Shown here piece after piece: positions 1-13,968 of a stretch of DNA of 64,000 nucleotides; position 1 is the stretch's first letter; each line of letters opens with the position of its first letter. The stretch covers positions 9,499,501 to 9,563,500 of the forward strand of contig JABWDB010000007.1 of the NCBI GenBank assembly GCA_019614645.1. Direction: 5' to 3'. The notes beneath the pieces are model-generated. The model ran no database searches. It was not told where the DNA came from and saw only the letters and a list, made by a program, of their open reading frames with translations. Source of the stretch: Stratiolaelaps scimitus (taxonomy: Eukaryota > Arthropoda > Arachnida > Mesostigmata > Laelapidae). The translations under genes and the position numbers were made by a program.

Positions 1-3000
1 CTATATGACTGGACTATATTGTTTGTTTGGAGAAGGACTTTTTGTCTTTATTAGAGGTCTGACCCATCGTCTATCAACGCTAACGTTTAGCGCACACCAC
101 ACTATCATTACCGTCGTCTGCATCAAGCGTCATGTGTGAATCATGGGTGTCCAATCATGGTGCATTATTGCTACCTACTATATATAATAGAAATAATATG
201 CCCTAATATGACTGAGCTTTCAACAGCGATAAGACAAACGAATGCGTATGATATATCTATGCCTTTATTTGACAGTGAGCACACACACACACCACGATGC
301 GTCTGGCCGTGTCTGTCCGCAAAGGTAAAGAAGAAGACAAAAAAAAAAAGACATCGAAAGAAACAGAAGCATCGACAGTGTAACACATCGATGTAGTAAT
401 TTGCCGGCAACAAAACGGTGTTTTGACAAATTGTTATCACCATCACACCAATCATCCTGCAACAATTATCAGCACGGTCATAGCAACAACAATAACAGAC
501 ATCGATACGCATCGCCGGCGCAGGCCGATACCGAGCTCGTTCGATAGCTCGTCGCTGGGTAGCGGCGATAACAGCCTTCGCGTTGACCCGTCGATCCACC
601 ATGCAATTTATCATTGCGACCACCTCTTGGAACGGAGGTCTTATGATTATTATTATTGTTGTTGTCTATGGGAGTATATCATTGACGCTGATATGAATAT
701 AGCACGTATCGATCGGTGTTGCCTACGTTTCGCATTCGTCACCGCCGCCGCCGCCGCTGATACCGCCACCGGTGTCTCGTCATTAGTAGCTATGCACAGA
801 ATAGAAATCGGCCTGAAACTGCGCTAGAAAAACGAGGCCCTAAAAGCACGGCATCGACGCCCGTCTACCTTACGCCGGCCGCGTTTCCAACCGTGGCCTC
901 GTCTCATTGCGCCAGCAGACAGCCAAACGGAGGAGATAATAGTAATAATCATGATAAGAATAGAAGGCCAAAGAGGTCAGCGAGTCCGTTGTTCGATACC
1001 GTTCATTCTCACCTATCTGTTACTTTACCACCAGAACGACGACTACCCTACGGCCAACAACGATCGGGCGAGTGGTAGCCAGAGCATCAGAGTTGGCGAT
1101 TACCACTGACTGTGATAGTGGACGCGGTGGGTAGCTATGGCAGCTGGCGATGATTTGCGATTATTTCGGCGGCGTTCGTCGGCAGATGGAAGGAAAGAAG
1201 GTCGGTTGAGCGAGTTTTCTCAACGTGCAAACGTCTCGACTGGCGGCGGCGGCGGCGCCAGCGCTGATGGACGATACACTAATATATATATATATATATA
1301 GGTTGACGTGATTTGTAGATGTATCGCATTGGCCAATTATGCGATTGAGCAGTGTGCACCATGTGGCGTAGATATTATACATTGAGACAGACGTGGCGTT
1401 TTGTCAGCCAGCTCTACGGGAGGAAGAAATCAAGTTGATCTCTGCACTCATGGGCTGCTTTTGCTGTGTTTGTTATCGGTTAGCAATGTGTAATCTCTTT
1501 GTTAATACTACTCATGATGAGGCTGCTGCTGACGCCGTGCATAGGCGGTACTGTTGATTCGGTTAGTCAAATCATAACGTCGAAAACATTTTTCGAGGTG
1601 AGCACCTCATTGATACTGATGATATGTTGAGATTATTAAGCTTGATCTTGGCCGGAACGAATTCTCTATTCAGAAGGAAATTATTACATATCACTGTTCT
1701 AGCCATTTATGTATTACGTAATACGTAGCGCGTCCAACTGCCGCAATGAATAATCCCTAATATAATCAAATGAAAGATAGTTGATGTATGGCACCAAAAT
1801 ATTGGCTGTCGTCGGCGGGTCACGCGATGAAACTTCATTTATCATTATTCAGTAAGCGAGAAACTGAATTTGATGATTTTTTCTGTGGACACATAAGCTC
1901 CGTGCGTTACAATTACGACAGTGACTACAACATGCAGAAACTAAGACCTGTCCTGTCATCAATTAGAGCCTCTCCGTTTAATGATTCGCGCAGGAGGTTA
2001 CCTGTAAAAAAGCCTCTGAATCTATCGATACACAGTATATCAGCTCTACTCGTATCGACTGCACCCAGTAGATGTGCTATAGACCTGCCATATGGTAATT
2101 ATGTGATAACAATTTACTGTCGAAAATGGTCTCACAGTTGTTGATGCGGCAACCCCTCGCTATGAATCGAATCATACCCTGCTCTAATTGTGCGCTTCAA
2201 CTTTCTAATCACCCTGTGTACACTGTACATCTAATAATAATAATAATATGATATATCATAATGCAAAATTAACTCGATACCTATAATTGACTGTCTGACA
2301 AATCGTTCTTGTCACCCAACAGCGTGTGATTCTCAAACCGCTATATACCCCTCACATCATATCATTGTCTCCATTCATATGTTTAGCAGTGTCCAGTGGG
2401 CTACCTGGCTAATTTTCACAAATTCAGTATCGCCTATGGTCACGATGACAATGTCATAACTTACTTACGACAACGATGAAACAATACATGTTGTTACATG
2501 ATAATTATCGCACGATATGTCGAGCATCTGTTTCGATATCGGCCGTGTCCCAGCACGATGCCAAGAAGCTTTTCATAGCAGGCGATTTCGTCGCAACGCC
2601 GAGTTTGACATCGGGCTGGGAACCTGTTCAGTGTGCACTGGTGTGCTGACGCGGCCGCCGTTCTCTGCAGGGTGTACCTGGCGACGCCCCGAGACGAACG
2701 GGTGGACACACAATGCATAAAATAGATGCGAACATAATAACATAGATCGTTCCATTACGCCGGGTGGAAAAAAAACACTGATATTATGACACGTGGAAAG
2801 TAGTTTAATGGGCCCACATCAGTCTATCGACTGTGTTGTACCCTTTAGCAGTTTTTTCTGCAGAAGCAAAGAAACAACGTGCGATGACTTTTGTCGTATG
2901 CCCCCCGATTGATGACCGACATCATCCTTGACGAATCGATGTCTGCAGAGCCACCGAGCGGCCGAACATGTGCGAAATGCAGATAAGGGGGCAGGCGAAC

Positions 3001-6000
3001 GATGAGAACAAAAATAGTCGTTTGAATTTCTCAAAAGGGCACAGTGGGCTGCTATACATATCGGCTCATTGATATGGGTCAAACTTCGTATTCGCCAACT
3101 GTCGACTACGGGACATGGGCGAGCTCGTGCCGTACAGTAATCGAATGCCAGACGAAATCAAATTGTGTTGTTCGTCTAAGACAATGAGTAATGAATCTTT
3201 GAAACAAACAAACGTCACATTACGAAGTTCTCAAAGCAGCCCGCTCCGAGTACAGGATCAATCCGAGCACAGGACCCCAATTAGGTAAGGCCAATACACA
3301 CATATACACAACGTGTACTCCCTCATGTTGCGCATTATAGCAGCACGTCTATTTGCTGCCTTCGTATAGGTCAACGGAGTAGAAATTCTCTCAGGACGCA
3401 TCAAGCGTTGTTGGCTATCCGAAGTGCGACTCTCGCCTCGTTGCCTCATCCCAGTGATAATCCGGTTTGGATAAACGTTCAGCTGATGCGCGAACCGTGT
3501 AATTGTTGATGACTGTGATGATGATTGTGATGGCCATGATATTTGGGTTCTGGCCAGATGTAAATTGGATTTGTTTTATTTTCTCCCATTTTGTGCCAGC
3601 TGCACAGTGACAAATATAATCAAACACATACCTATCTGTATATAAATAAAAGTACAAAAAAGCCCCCATGGAACCTCCTGTATTTTTATTTATTGCGTGA
3701 ACACACCGTCTTCTCGTGGTACCTCCGAAACTACTTGTCACTTAATTCGAAAATTTCAGCAACACAGGCAGGTTTGCCCATTGCGGCGGCATTGCTGCTG
3801 AGAGAGATTTCGGCCTTTGCACCCAAAAAGGTCTATGTAGGCTGGCATCCGCAGAGGAAAGCTGCGATGAAACGAGTTACTTCTCTTCTTCTTTGTACGA
3901 AATAATGTAAAATGAACAAACAATACAGAAAGTATTATAAGTAGCTGATCACCTGCCTCTGAGGCATGTACCTCGCACAACCCATAATGGCACCGTCGAC
4001 TATTACCTAACGCAACGAACAGCCAAAGAACAATAACAGTGATCGTAAAATTGAAAGTACAGCTGACTGATGGATAATATGATAGACTGATATTATAATT
4101 ATAGTTAGATGGATGGATGGATGAATAAACAGACATACGGATATCGATAGGCTGAGAGATTACATATGAAAGCAGCTATGCTTATATTGGCCATCTCACG
4201 TTATTCGCACCAGTCGTCATGTTCGTCCATGCCACTGGTTGGCAGCTGGAGTCTTCTTCGTCAGCAGAAAGAATCGAAAATTGTTGGTGTTGCTGGTGCT
4301 GTTATTGCATTGTTTTGATTGGGTGACCTGATGAGATTGTTTCGTGTGCCGCATCAACGGCCGTCGCCGCCGCCGCATTGTTTGCTTGTGTCGATTTATT
4401 GTGCAGCGCGATTGTGCAAAGCGATCGAACTGACAGGCATATTAGATCGATGGTGTTCGCAGGACGCGTACGAAAGCATCATTCAGCAGTTGAAGAAGGC
4501 CGCAATCAAGGCAGTGTTAAAGAAGTGACGAGTACATTCTATCAAGGTGACATGTCGAGGCTGACGGTGACAACCAGCGAATATCGGTAACCATCTCATA
4601 CAACAACTTCAGTTGAACACCGACGAGCTACTGTCCAGATTGCCACAACTAAGTGTTGCAGAATTACATTCGGGGATCATTTGTAGAACTCACGCATATA
4701 CCACTCATGGAGGCGGTGTCTCCTGGTCTCGTAACGGTCTAAGGTAAAACGTTTCTGGATGAAGCGCGGATCATCCCGGCATCAAAGGAAGAAGAAGAAG
4801 ACACAAGTTCGCTCGAAATGTCGACAGCCCACAGCAAAACCTATGAACTTATACAGGTTTAAATATAGAATTTCAGTCGCAGCCGAAATCACGCTAATAG
4901 CATCGCTCGATGCAGCAGGTTTTCAAAACTCTTCTAATAATGTGTTGTTCATTTGACAAAGAGATTATCAATATGATCAAACAGCTCTCGCAATATCCCA
5001 GTAATCACAGATATGATATCCGCTAAATGAGCGTTTTGATGTATCCCTTCTCACTTGGTTCCCCAATGATAGTTTGAAATTGTCATGACTTCGAAACGAG
5101 ACCGGAGCGCTGGCTACTGAAGTACAACTGCGCGCTACAATAAAAACTATCGACGTCTTCCCGTTTCTCCCGCCAATATACCGACAAAAGCAGCCAATGA
5201 GACAAGCTGTCGCAGTGACAGATTAACGATTACATGAAAAATCAAGAAGGGGCCAGAAAGGGAGCGAACGAAACGAGCAGACAACGATCAATTCGTGCAT
5301 ATATATATATATATGTATACACAGATATGCGCATCAATGTGTAAACCGAGATTTTTCAATATAAAATGGCCCGGCAGCGTTTTAATTGCAGAAGCTGCTG
5401 TTGCTGCTGCGGCGTCAACAACGACAACAACGACTGTCGGGACGGCAATCGCAGTACGAATGATTTGAGGCAAAGCAACGCGAGGCGAGGCCAGCGCGAA
5501 TCGTTCAAACGTGTCGAAGATCGACATTTCGTATATGCTCTCGCTCTCTCTCCCTCCCTCTCTGTCTCTCTCTCTCTCGCATTTCGCAATTTAAAAGCTA
5601 CGTGACATAACCCCTAGGCCCCGAGTGACTAGCGTCGATAATGACTTGCCGTCTGCTTCGCATTCTTCGGTCCGCCTGTGTCGAGAAACGGCGAAGGAAG
5701 AACGAACCCGAAAATCCCGATGATCGGGTGAAAAGTGCAAAAGGAAACGAAGTGAAACTATTGCACGACACCACGACGACACGTCCGCCATCTTATCGCG
5801 GAAAGCAAACATTTGTCGTCTGCTCTTTTTTGTCGATAGCAGCCGACCGGTTCATTCCCCCGAATGCTGTCGAAATGTCGACGAAGTCCACCGAGTGGGC
5901 GGATATTTGAAAACGACGATGTTGTTGTTGTCGTTGTTGATGTTGTACATGCTGCTGTTTTGCGCTCGAGAACTCGACGAAATCGTCACACATTGACGAC

Positions 6001-7945
6001 GTCTCATTGCAGCCAGCGCATTGCAAGTGCTCGTAAGAATCGCCTGGGGGCCGACGATCACACTACGCTGTGACGTGGGCGGCGGCGGCGGACAGAGGTA
6101 GAAAACAACGAAGTCTAATGAGCGCCAGTAGAATGCGAAGAAATTGTCTCTCCGTTGTTATTATATTTCGGTGTCAAATACGAGATGTAATTCGCTCGCA
6201 GACGCACCAATCGATCTGAGATGATTTATATGCATGTAATGAATGATAATCACACGTAGGCTATTATTACTTAGGGGGGAGGGAGAGAAGACGATGTCCT
6301 GCCGAGACACATCACGATCTAGTTCCACGATCAAATGTAGAGCCGGCGGAAAAAACACACCATCTTCTTATCTATTATGACGATCGGATCGAATGTTCAA
6401 AAGGCAGCGCAGAAGAACGATTGAAATGTTCTTCGACGGCGAAGACGTTCCCAATAGATTCCCAGTTGTCATTTTACTCCAAGGCCATTAAAGGGTAACG
6501 TGACCTGTTCGTAATCCCACCTCTGCAAGTGGCCGATTTAAAATCATACTCTTGTTCGCGAAACTCGATCGGCTTCTGCCACTTCCTGCCACTGCCCACG
6601 CCGTTCAGCAAACTCGTCGCAATGCTGTTGCCAATTGAATATTATATATTGTACTCAATAGGGTGTGTTACCTGTCTGATATCGGACTATTGACGTGGTT
6701 GATGTAAGCCGCTTCAGCGGGGGATTTGTTTTTTTTTATATTTGAAGACCTATTCATCGACAGCTGTTACATAATATATAGTGCGGGCCGAAACCTCTTC
6801 CAGAGCTGCCATACTCAATCTCGCCCGTGAAAGTTTTACCATGCATCAGTTGCTCCAGGAACGCAAAGAGTCGAAATAAAACTGGGAGGTATACAATTGG
6901 ATCGGAGATCATTATCAGTGGCAGTGAAAAAATGCGGGTAAAATGAGCGCACCGAACACGAGACGTATGTATAAGTGTATATCTAGTTTTACAAAGTGTC
7001 TCAAGGAACTTCAACAAGTGTCAATAGTCGGGCAAGATAAGCGGAACTAGGAATAAATAGCTGCTTGTAGGCACGGCAATAGAAGTAAGTCATCAAACAA
7101 TAACGTATCTTTGTATTTACCCATAGCTGAACAAATTCAGATATAACCCTGTAATTATATTTTTCACTTTTGGCGTGAGCTTCGTATTAATCGTGCTAAT
7201 TACCTGCTAATTACAACGGTGAAACATTCTTACTTTTTGCTCTTGATTACTATCATTATTTTTATTATTATTATTTCCACTTTATCACGAAATACGGTAT
7301 TGACATTTAGCACTTTCTGTTACCAGCGAAATAGCAAAACTAGCCGAAAATTCACCTCGAAATGCGAACGCTAACATCTTTTCCACCGCCAATATCGGAC
7401 GAAACAATTTGGCAAGATGGACTTTACTGCAACTCTTGAGCAGGTTTAACACTAACCAAAGTCGTTTCATTTACTAGGCAAAATTCACACCTAAATGTCC
7501 ACTTGAAATCTGGGCAATTTGAGATAACCATACAGAGCATTACCAAAAAAGCACTTATGGAGTTACGATCGATTTTCCAACAAGAACAGCGATCGATCTA
7601 ATCACACTCGAGCACGTCAGGCTTCACTACTCAGACGGTTCAGTGTCGAAATTGAATTCAGAATTGAGCAAGCTAAGAAGAAAAAAAAGGGTAGAATTTC
7701 ACTTCTCTGTGTGCGAACAACGTAGGTGAATGGTGGCTTCACAAAAAGAAATTGAATTCTTCGCTAAGTTTTTTCCGTCATTGCATGTTGTCACGTGGCG
7801 CTCGCCCTTTACGAAGCAAATACGAAGAACGTATAGAATACAGGTTGGTGTTCTATGATTGTTTCCCGTCCAACCGGCGTGGGGGCACGTGCGTACCTGT
7901 TGTTATGCTTTCTATTGAACTTAGTCAAGCTATGCGAGTTATTAA

Positions 7946-7978
<33 letters not shown>

Positions 7979-8656
7979 CGTGCAGTTTATTCATATTGTT
8001 CCACTGTTTCTGTTCTCAGCAACCCAATAGATATTAAATAAAAAAAAATACACGACATGCGCGCTCTCACTCACTCATATACCCACACCGACCAGATACA
8101 GTTCGCTCAAAGCTTTATCTTCAGCCATGTTCTGTGTCCCTGTTTTCTGTTCGCCTTTCAACCATCGATCCGCCCTGTGTCTACTCTGAAATGTGATCTT
8201 CTCGAAGTCACGAAGCTGGTCAGATCAGTGACGGACGACGAGGCTGACGCTTGTGTAGTACAGCCGATGCATCCGCTAAAGCGTTCTTCACACGTGTGCG
8301 GCTTCAGCGGTCTGTCTCGCAGCAGAGAGAGAGAGAGAGAGATAGCCCCGCAAAGCAACCGCCAGCACCCTCTGCCGCCAGCGTCAATGATAACACCAAC
8401 CGATAGGAAGGCATCCTCTTATTTCATCGAACGAATCGACACACGCAGCGGCAGAATCACTTCCATCACCTCGTGAACGGGACGTCTCATTGTGAGGATA
8501 CGTCTGAACGTACCGTAACGTACACATCTACGACGACGAGGCACAGCGACAGCTACGAAAATTGAGAAAGTTTTCACTCGACGAAGAACACTGAGCCGAT
8601 ATCCACTCGTTCGATTGACTCGCGGTACCGCTTCACTCAGTTCGTCGTCATTCAAC
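1..8656. other. no recognisable gene; repeat-scattered sequence
   Basis: I see AT, CT and AC microsatellites (for example near 285, 1283, 5299 and 5541), a GATG tetranucleotide run near 4110 and short open frames without domain motifs. Open frames around 4310-4740 and 6750-7020 have splice-like sites but were not convincing as a gene. Confidence 0.6.
7946..7978. repeat. compound (AT)n(GT)n microsatellite
   Basis: An AT run of about 24 bp passes directly into a GT run. Confidence 0.95.
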
Positions 8657-8708
8657 GATACCGGCCGATGGATACCGGCCGATGGATACCGGCCGATGGA
8701 TACCGGCC
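8657..8708. repeat. 14-bp minisatellite, 3.7 copies
   Basis: The unit gataccggccgatg is repeated perfectly three times and followed by 10 more bases of the unit. The period is not a multiple of three, so no protein repeat is implied. Confidence 0.95.
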
Positions 8709-11700
8709 CAAAAGTAAATTGCTTTATCATCCAAAAAGCGAAACAACAAAAAAAAAGGAAAGAAAATAGGCAGCAACATTTAAATGAAAAATTATGATAA
8801 TCATTTTACTCGAACCCCGCTGTCTACCGAGTTCTCGCTCTCTCTCTCGCTATCTGCTCGACAGCCAGCTAGGCAGGTACACTGGTACTACATTTGTGTG
8901 TTAAGTGGCAATAAGTTAGCTAATAACGTCGGCGCGTGTTGTCGCTATTAGAAATATTTTGTCCCAATTTTGGGGAAAGGCTGACTCTCTGTCAATCTCT
9001 CTCTCTCTTTGCTTTGCGCGATATCCAGAGTCCTCACTATCGCTCTTCTCCCATTGCGTGTTTTAATTCAGTTGGAGTCGTGTCGAATCCGGACGAGAAC
9101 GTGTGAGGATTCGATTTTTCTCGACCGTTTGCCCCGTTTTTAGTTGTTTCTTTTTTGTTTTTTCATTGTTTTTTTTTCGTTTCTTCCTTACGCCGGGGCC
9201 ACCACTGAGCTTGCGTTGTCGGACCGGCATGGGCGTGGACCGACTCACGCAGCCATAACTATTATAACTGGCACTAGTCTGCTCATTCGTTTGTCGTCTG
9301 TGGACGCTGTTGTATCTCTGTGAGTACAACGAACATGGCCCCCCTTTCAACAGATAGTGCTAGATACGGAGCATATAGATTTGCTGAGTTGTACGACGAT
9401 TTTCCAACTTAATACAGGGTGGCCTTGTTTGCTTGTGAAATGTATCAAGTCGCCATATTGTATCTAGATCTACACAATCATATGACACCAGAGTATGTGC
9501 ACACATTTGCATTGACGATTTGAGCAGAGACTCTCACACGATTTGTCTTCTCATTGGATAACTAACCAACCAACCTATTGTTGGTATTATCATCACTCAA
9601 GCTGCTCGTTCTGAACCATGATTTATTACCGCCTAGAAGGCAGCAGTTTTGGTAGCAATAGTCAGGAAAATCCCGTTCGCGCACCACATTCGATCACCAT
9701 TCGTCTTACTGCTTAGTAATTAAATCAAATTGCATCGAAGATCGAAATCAATTCGCTTCTGTCCTCGTGGTACAAATGACGCGTTCTCGCCACCTCTAGC
9801 TAGCCCCAACATTTAAACAGGCGATCATCTGTCTTGTATTACACTCTTATTTAGATATGCATGTAATGTAAATTGGCGATCCGACTGACGAAGAGCTCGC
9901 CCGGCCCACGCGGGCTCCAATAATTATTAAATCATTTCCTCACCAAGAAAACGTTCAACAAATCGCTTCGCCAACAGGCCCATAAATTTCGCGTATCAAC
10001 AAATGCAAATAAGCTTGCAACTGTATCTATGCGCGTTCTTTGTTTATTCAGATTTATTCCACCACCCCACCCCCGATGACTCCGGAGCACTGCGATAAAC
10101 GATCACATCTTACTCTCTGGACCCCTTTTTTTTTGTATCTTGTTTCTGATAATGTACTCATCGCGATGAATCTGCCCTGTCGACAGCTGAGCTAGCGATT
10201 TTCTAGCCGAAAAAAAAGATTGAAGGCGGCGATACAAGATTAACCCGTTAACATTTCCATGTGATTAGCATACGGATACCGGCCCGGTCCGACATAACGG
10301 CTCAAGTGCATGAATATTTCTCGGCGATTTATTACATAAAGCAGCCGAACGCGCCGTCAGGCCCCGGGGGCGGGGGATGATAAGAGTGGGTTTCCGCAAA
10401 GCAAATAGTCCTCCACCGTAAAGAGATGAAGAAAAAAAAACAACAAAGTATCAAATATTTGCGTTATTACCTCAGGGTCGGTTTCGCAAACATGACCTAC
10501 GTCGAGGTTGGATGGTAGAAAATGCAACGATCAAACAGCACAAAGATGTATATCAGCAGTTCGATTAGCGTGGATTGGACTGGATTGGAAATGACGCTCG
10601 CGTCGCTTGCAACGGCTGCTAGTTTGATCACCGCCGTTGGATACGTCGATGGCGGATGAGTCCTGCGTTAAGCGGCGCTTTGTGCGCGCCGCTTCGAATG
10701 GCAGTCTGCTATTATGGCAACAACAACAGCAGCAACAGCAACAAGAACTGCGATCGATATAAACGGACTGTACAGAACAGTATCGCATAGTCGAGCAGAA
10801 GACATAATAAACAGCGGTGCGCCGAGCAGCAACTCTGTCTGAATGTAATTAAGCTGATCGTGTGTGCCCCTTAAAAAAGGGTTCTTGTTATGTTAGATTC
10901 ATCATGGAGAGGAGCGTCGTGGTGATTTTGTCAACTCGATAAATAGCCTGGCACAACCTTAACGCAAGCAAAGGGATGTGTTTTCACAAAATTGTTCGCA
11001 CGTGTCAAATATTCTCGCATCAGAAGATCGTTTCAACCGGATGGTCACCCAGGATCAAAAGATGTGAATATTATTTGCAACTAGAAAGTACACAAGTCGA
11101 AGCTCGTTTTCCAAGATAAAGCAAACGACAACATATGCCCGTTGGCAACCAATTGTCATCGGGCAGAGTTCTCGTGGGCCCTTCCCATGAGAGGGTGATT
11201 GTTTTCTCAGCTGATCAAGTTACGCTCCAACCGGTATGGACTGTCTAGAAAGGATGTTTTTTTTCAGATATAACAAAGAAAACCCTGACAATCCCTTGAC
11301 AATAACCTGACATGTCGTCGAAGGCAGATCGACCAGTAAATCACAACTTGCATCAAAAATGAAATACAAGCTGTGTCTCAATTGCTAGTACGCGTTGACG
11401 GGGTACAATTGCTACCCAAAATCTGTGAACGAATAACGTATTGACAGTTTAATGCAGCGAGAACAGAAGAAGGCATCAGTTGAAAACAGCCCTCGAACGT
11501 GCTTATCTCGCCACGATAAACTCAAAATCTCTAGTGTCCTGTGAAGCGAAAATAAAGCTGGGCCCAGGTCTTGTCGCCTTTATGGGACTTCTTTAACTGT
11601 TTCTTTTTTTAGCTCCGGCTAATTGCAATGCTGCATAAGCTCAAATGAAATTGAATCGAAGTGCTGTGCGTCGTCCGTAAGTCAAATTCACTTTCAACAA

Positions 11701-12885
11701 AGATCCTCAGTTGGCTCTGTCCATTCTGTTGAGCTATTCATGCCTCTCTCGGAACGATGACGCCGATGGGGAGAACATCCGGCATGGAATCACTTCGCTA
11801 ATCAGTATCTATTTATTATATAATATTTATTGCCTCCACTCTCAGTTCAAGGGAAATCGCTAATTGCCATGTGATTTGTGTTTGATGCCTTATGTTGAAG
11901 TCGATTATGTTGATGATGGTGATTATTATTATTACAACTATTAATGTCGTTATTATAACAGCTATTTCAGTGAAATTCGCCAGCTTTGACTGCGTACAAT
12001 ATTATACCTATAATGCTGAACCTCTGACTGGCTACCTCTTGCTGCGTGGACGTAATTGCGTACGAGCTTGACCCTCGTCGCCACGATCGTTCGCCCTGCG
12101 GACCTGATGTAACCAGCTCTTGGAAAAGGATGAACGCCGTTCATATCATGCGCTGTCCTTTCTTTCAGATCTAAACACCTAATGTATGTCTGATACTGCA
12201 GAATTCGCGGCTCCCCAAGGTGTTTGGTAGATTTGATTTCTCGAATAACTAGTCGGACCTCTACCATTGGGATGGTTAATACAATCTCAATGATACAACA
12301 CTTATGATGAGAATCATCGACCAACGTGTATTAACGAAATCTCGACTTGATGCGAGGTTGCTCAAGTCGTCGCAGCGTAAAATAGCGTCATCTCTTCGCC
12401 GACAATCAGACCCTTCAAGATGGTTTGTTCCGTGCAAAATATTGTCTATCCGGCAAATGTCGCCCCCTGACCGGGCATCGAAATAAACAGCGCGATATCG
12501 TACCTTCTTGTATGTGCACGTCGTACACACACGGCCACATGCACACATACATTCAAAATGACGCAATAGTGTTCTTCTCGATGAGGTGTTGAGTTTCCGA
12601 CACCGAAAGATGTCCTCGCCTAAGTCTTGAAAGTCCACCTTCTTCATCTGATCGTCCTGATTCATCTTCGCCAACCAGCGACACCAGCAGTAACATCGGC
12701 GTGAGCATTGAACGATGATGACTCGAGTTGCGAGCGCGTTTATTTATCTCATCGGCGTGGCGCCGTTCATATCCACTGTTGCACTGATCGCTTACCTCAA
12801 CCGATTCTATAATACCACCATGCAAAGTTGACTTTCTGGTTACGCCATGCGGAGCAGTCGTAGGGAATCGGTGCAATCACGATTG

Positions 12886-12887
<2 letters not shown>

Positions 12888-12941
<54 letters not shown>
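12888..12941. repeat. (AT)n microsatellite, about 54 bp
   Basis: This is the longest pure AT dinucleotide run in the window, uninterrupted and bounded by gcg on the left and cctt on the right. It is self-complementary and could extrude as a cruciform. Confidence 0.97.
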
Positions 12942-12943
<2 letters not shown>

Positions 12944-13945
12944 TTATAAATAATAACTCATATAAACAACAGCACATTTAATTTTTTTTTGTTTTTGTCG
13001 CTGCCGCCACAGCGGGCGAATAATAATAATAATACTATAATAGTACGCTATGTATGTGGAGCAGTAATTATGACTCGCGCGCGTGTGTGTTTATAGTGTC
13101 TCCATGTTTGTCGCTGCATATCTGAGTCGTCGTAGTCGACGGTTAATCTAATTTTTGTCAAAATTTTGCCATATCATAAATACCATAAATAATCATGATA
13201 ATGATTATTATACCTATTTCTACGCTTATATATGTGTATATATATATATATACCCTCGTCGGGAGCAACGTCGGGTGCAAATTGAACTTTATCTGCTCCG
13301 TATCGTCGGAATAGACTTGTGGTAATTTAGATATATACAACCATCGTGTTTTTTGCTTCTGTGGACGAGACGAATTGCGTAATGTTACCCTTGTCTTCGT
13401 CTAGCTGGTTGTTAGTCAAAGCAATATCTGATAACACGTATGTAGTAACTTGGAGGAGAAAATAATGATTTCCTATATCGCCTATAGTATATATACTATA
13501 TATATATATGACGACTTCGGCCTGACATCCGATCCCCAACTGCGTCACTAATTATTGCATACATTAAGACACACAATAATATGAAATATATATATGTATA
13601 TATGATATCTGAACGCTTCTATATATGACTAAAGCTTTTTGTTATGAAGCGTGAGCTAGGGTCTGTGGACAGAAAACTTGATTGCGTCTTTTTTCGATAG
13701 TTATTCATTTTTTTTATAATTATTTATGAGCCCCTCATTACGAAGTTACTAGTTAACGAAAACTAGACATTTTCGGAGAAAAGCATTTAAAAATGATGGA
13801 CCTATCAGGGACATTTCGATCAGACAGTCAGTTCAATCTTGAGCAATACAGTTATATCCAAATAATTTGATTCAAATGCACCAAAAGCTGAGAGATGCAT
13901 AAATAATGTATCCCTCTACGTAGGCGCTCCCCTATAGCCGATCTA

Positions 13946-13968
13946 GTATATATATATATATATATATT
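13946..13968. repeat. (TA)n microsatellite
   Basis: A pure TA run. Several more short AT runs lie within the next 350 bp, including 14280-14302, so this is a local AT-repeat cluster. Confidence 0.95.

Noticed and set aside
4310..4742. Possible exons with a good acceptor (near 4413) and donor (ctaag|gtaaaa at 4743).
   Set aside because: Two frames are open for only about 60 codons, joining them needs an arbitrary intron, and no domain or next exon in phase was found.
8800..8880. Minus-strand GGGGTTCGAGT B-box-like word with a weak A-box-like TAGCTGGCTG upstream.
   Set aside because: The interval is filled with a CT microsatellite and no tRNA arms pair.
11962..12876. Overlapping minus-strand open frames of 107-132 codons.
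   Set aside because: They overlap in different frames, mostly begin at non-ATG codons, and contain no recognisable motif.
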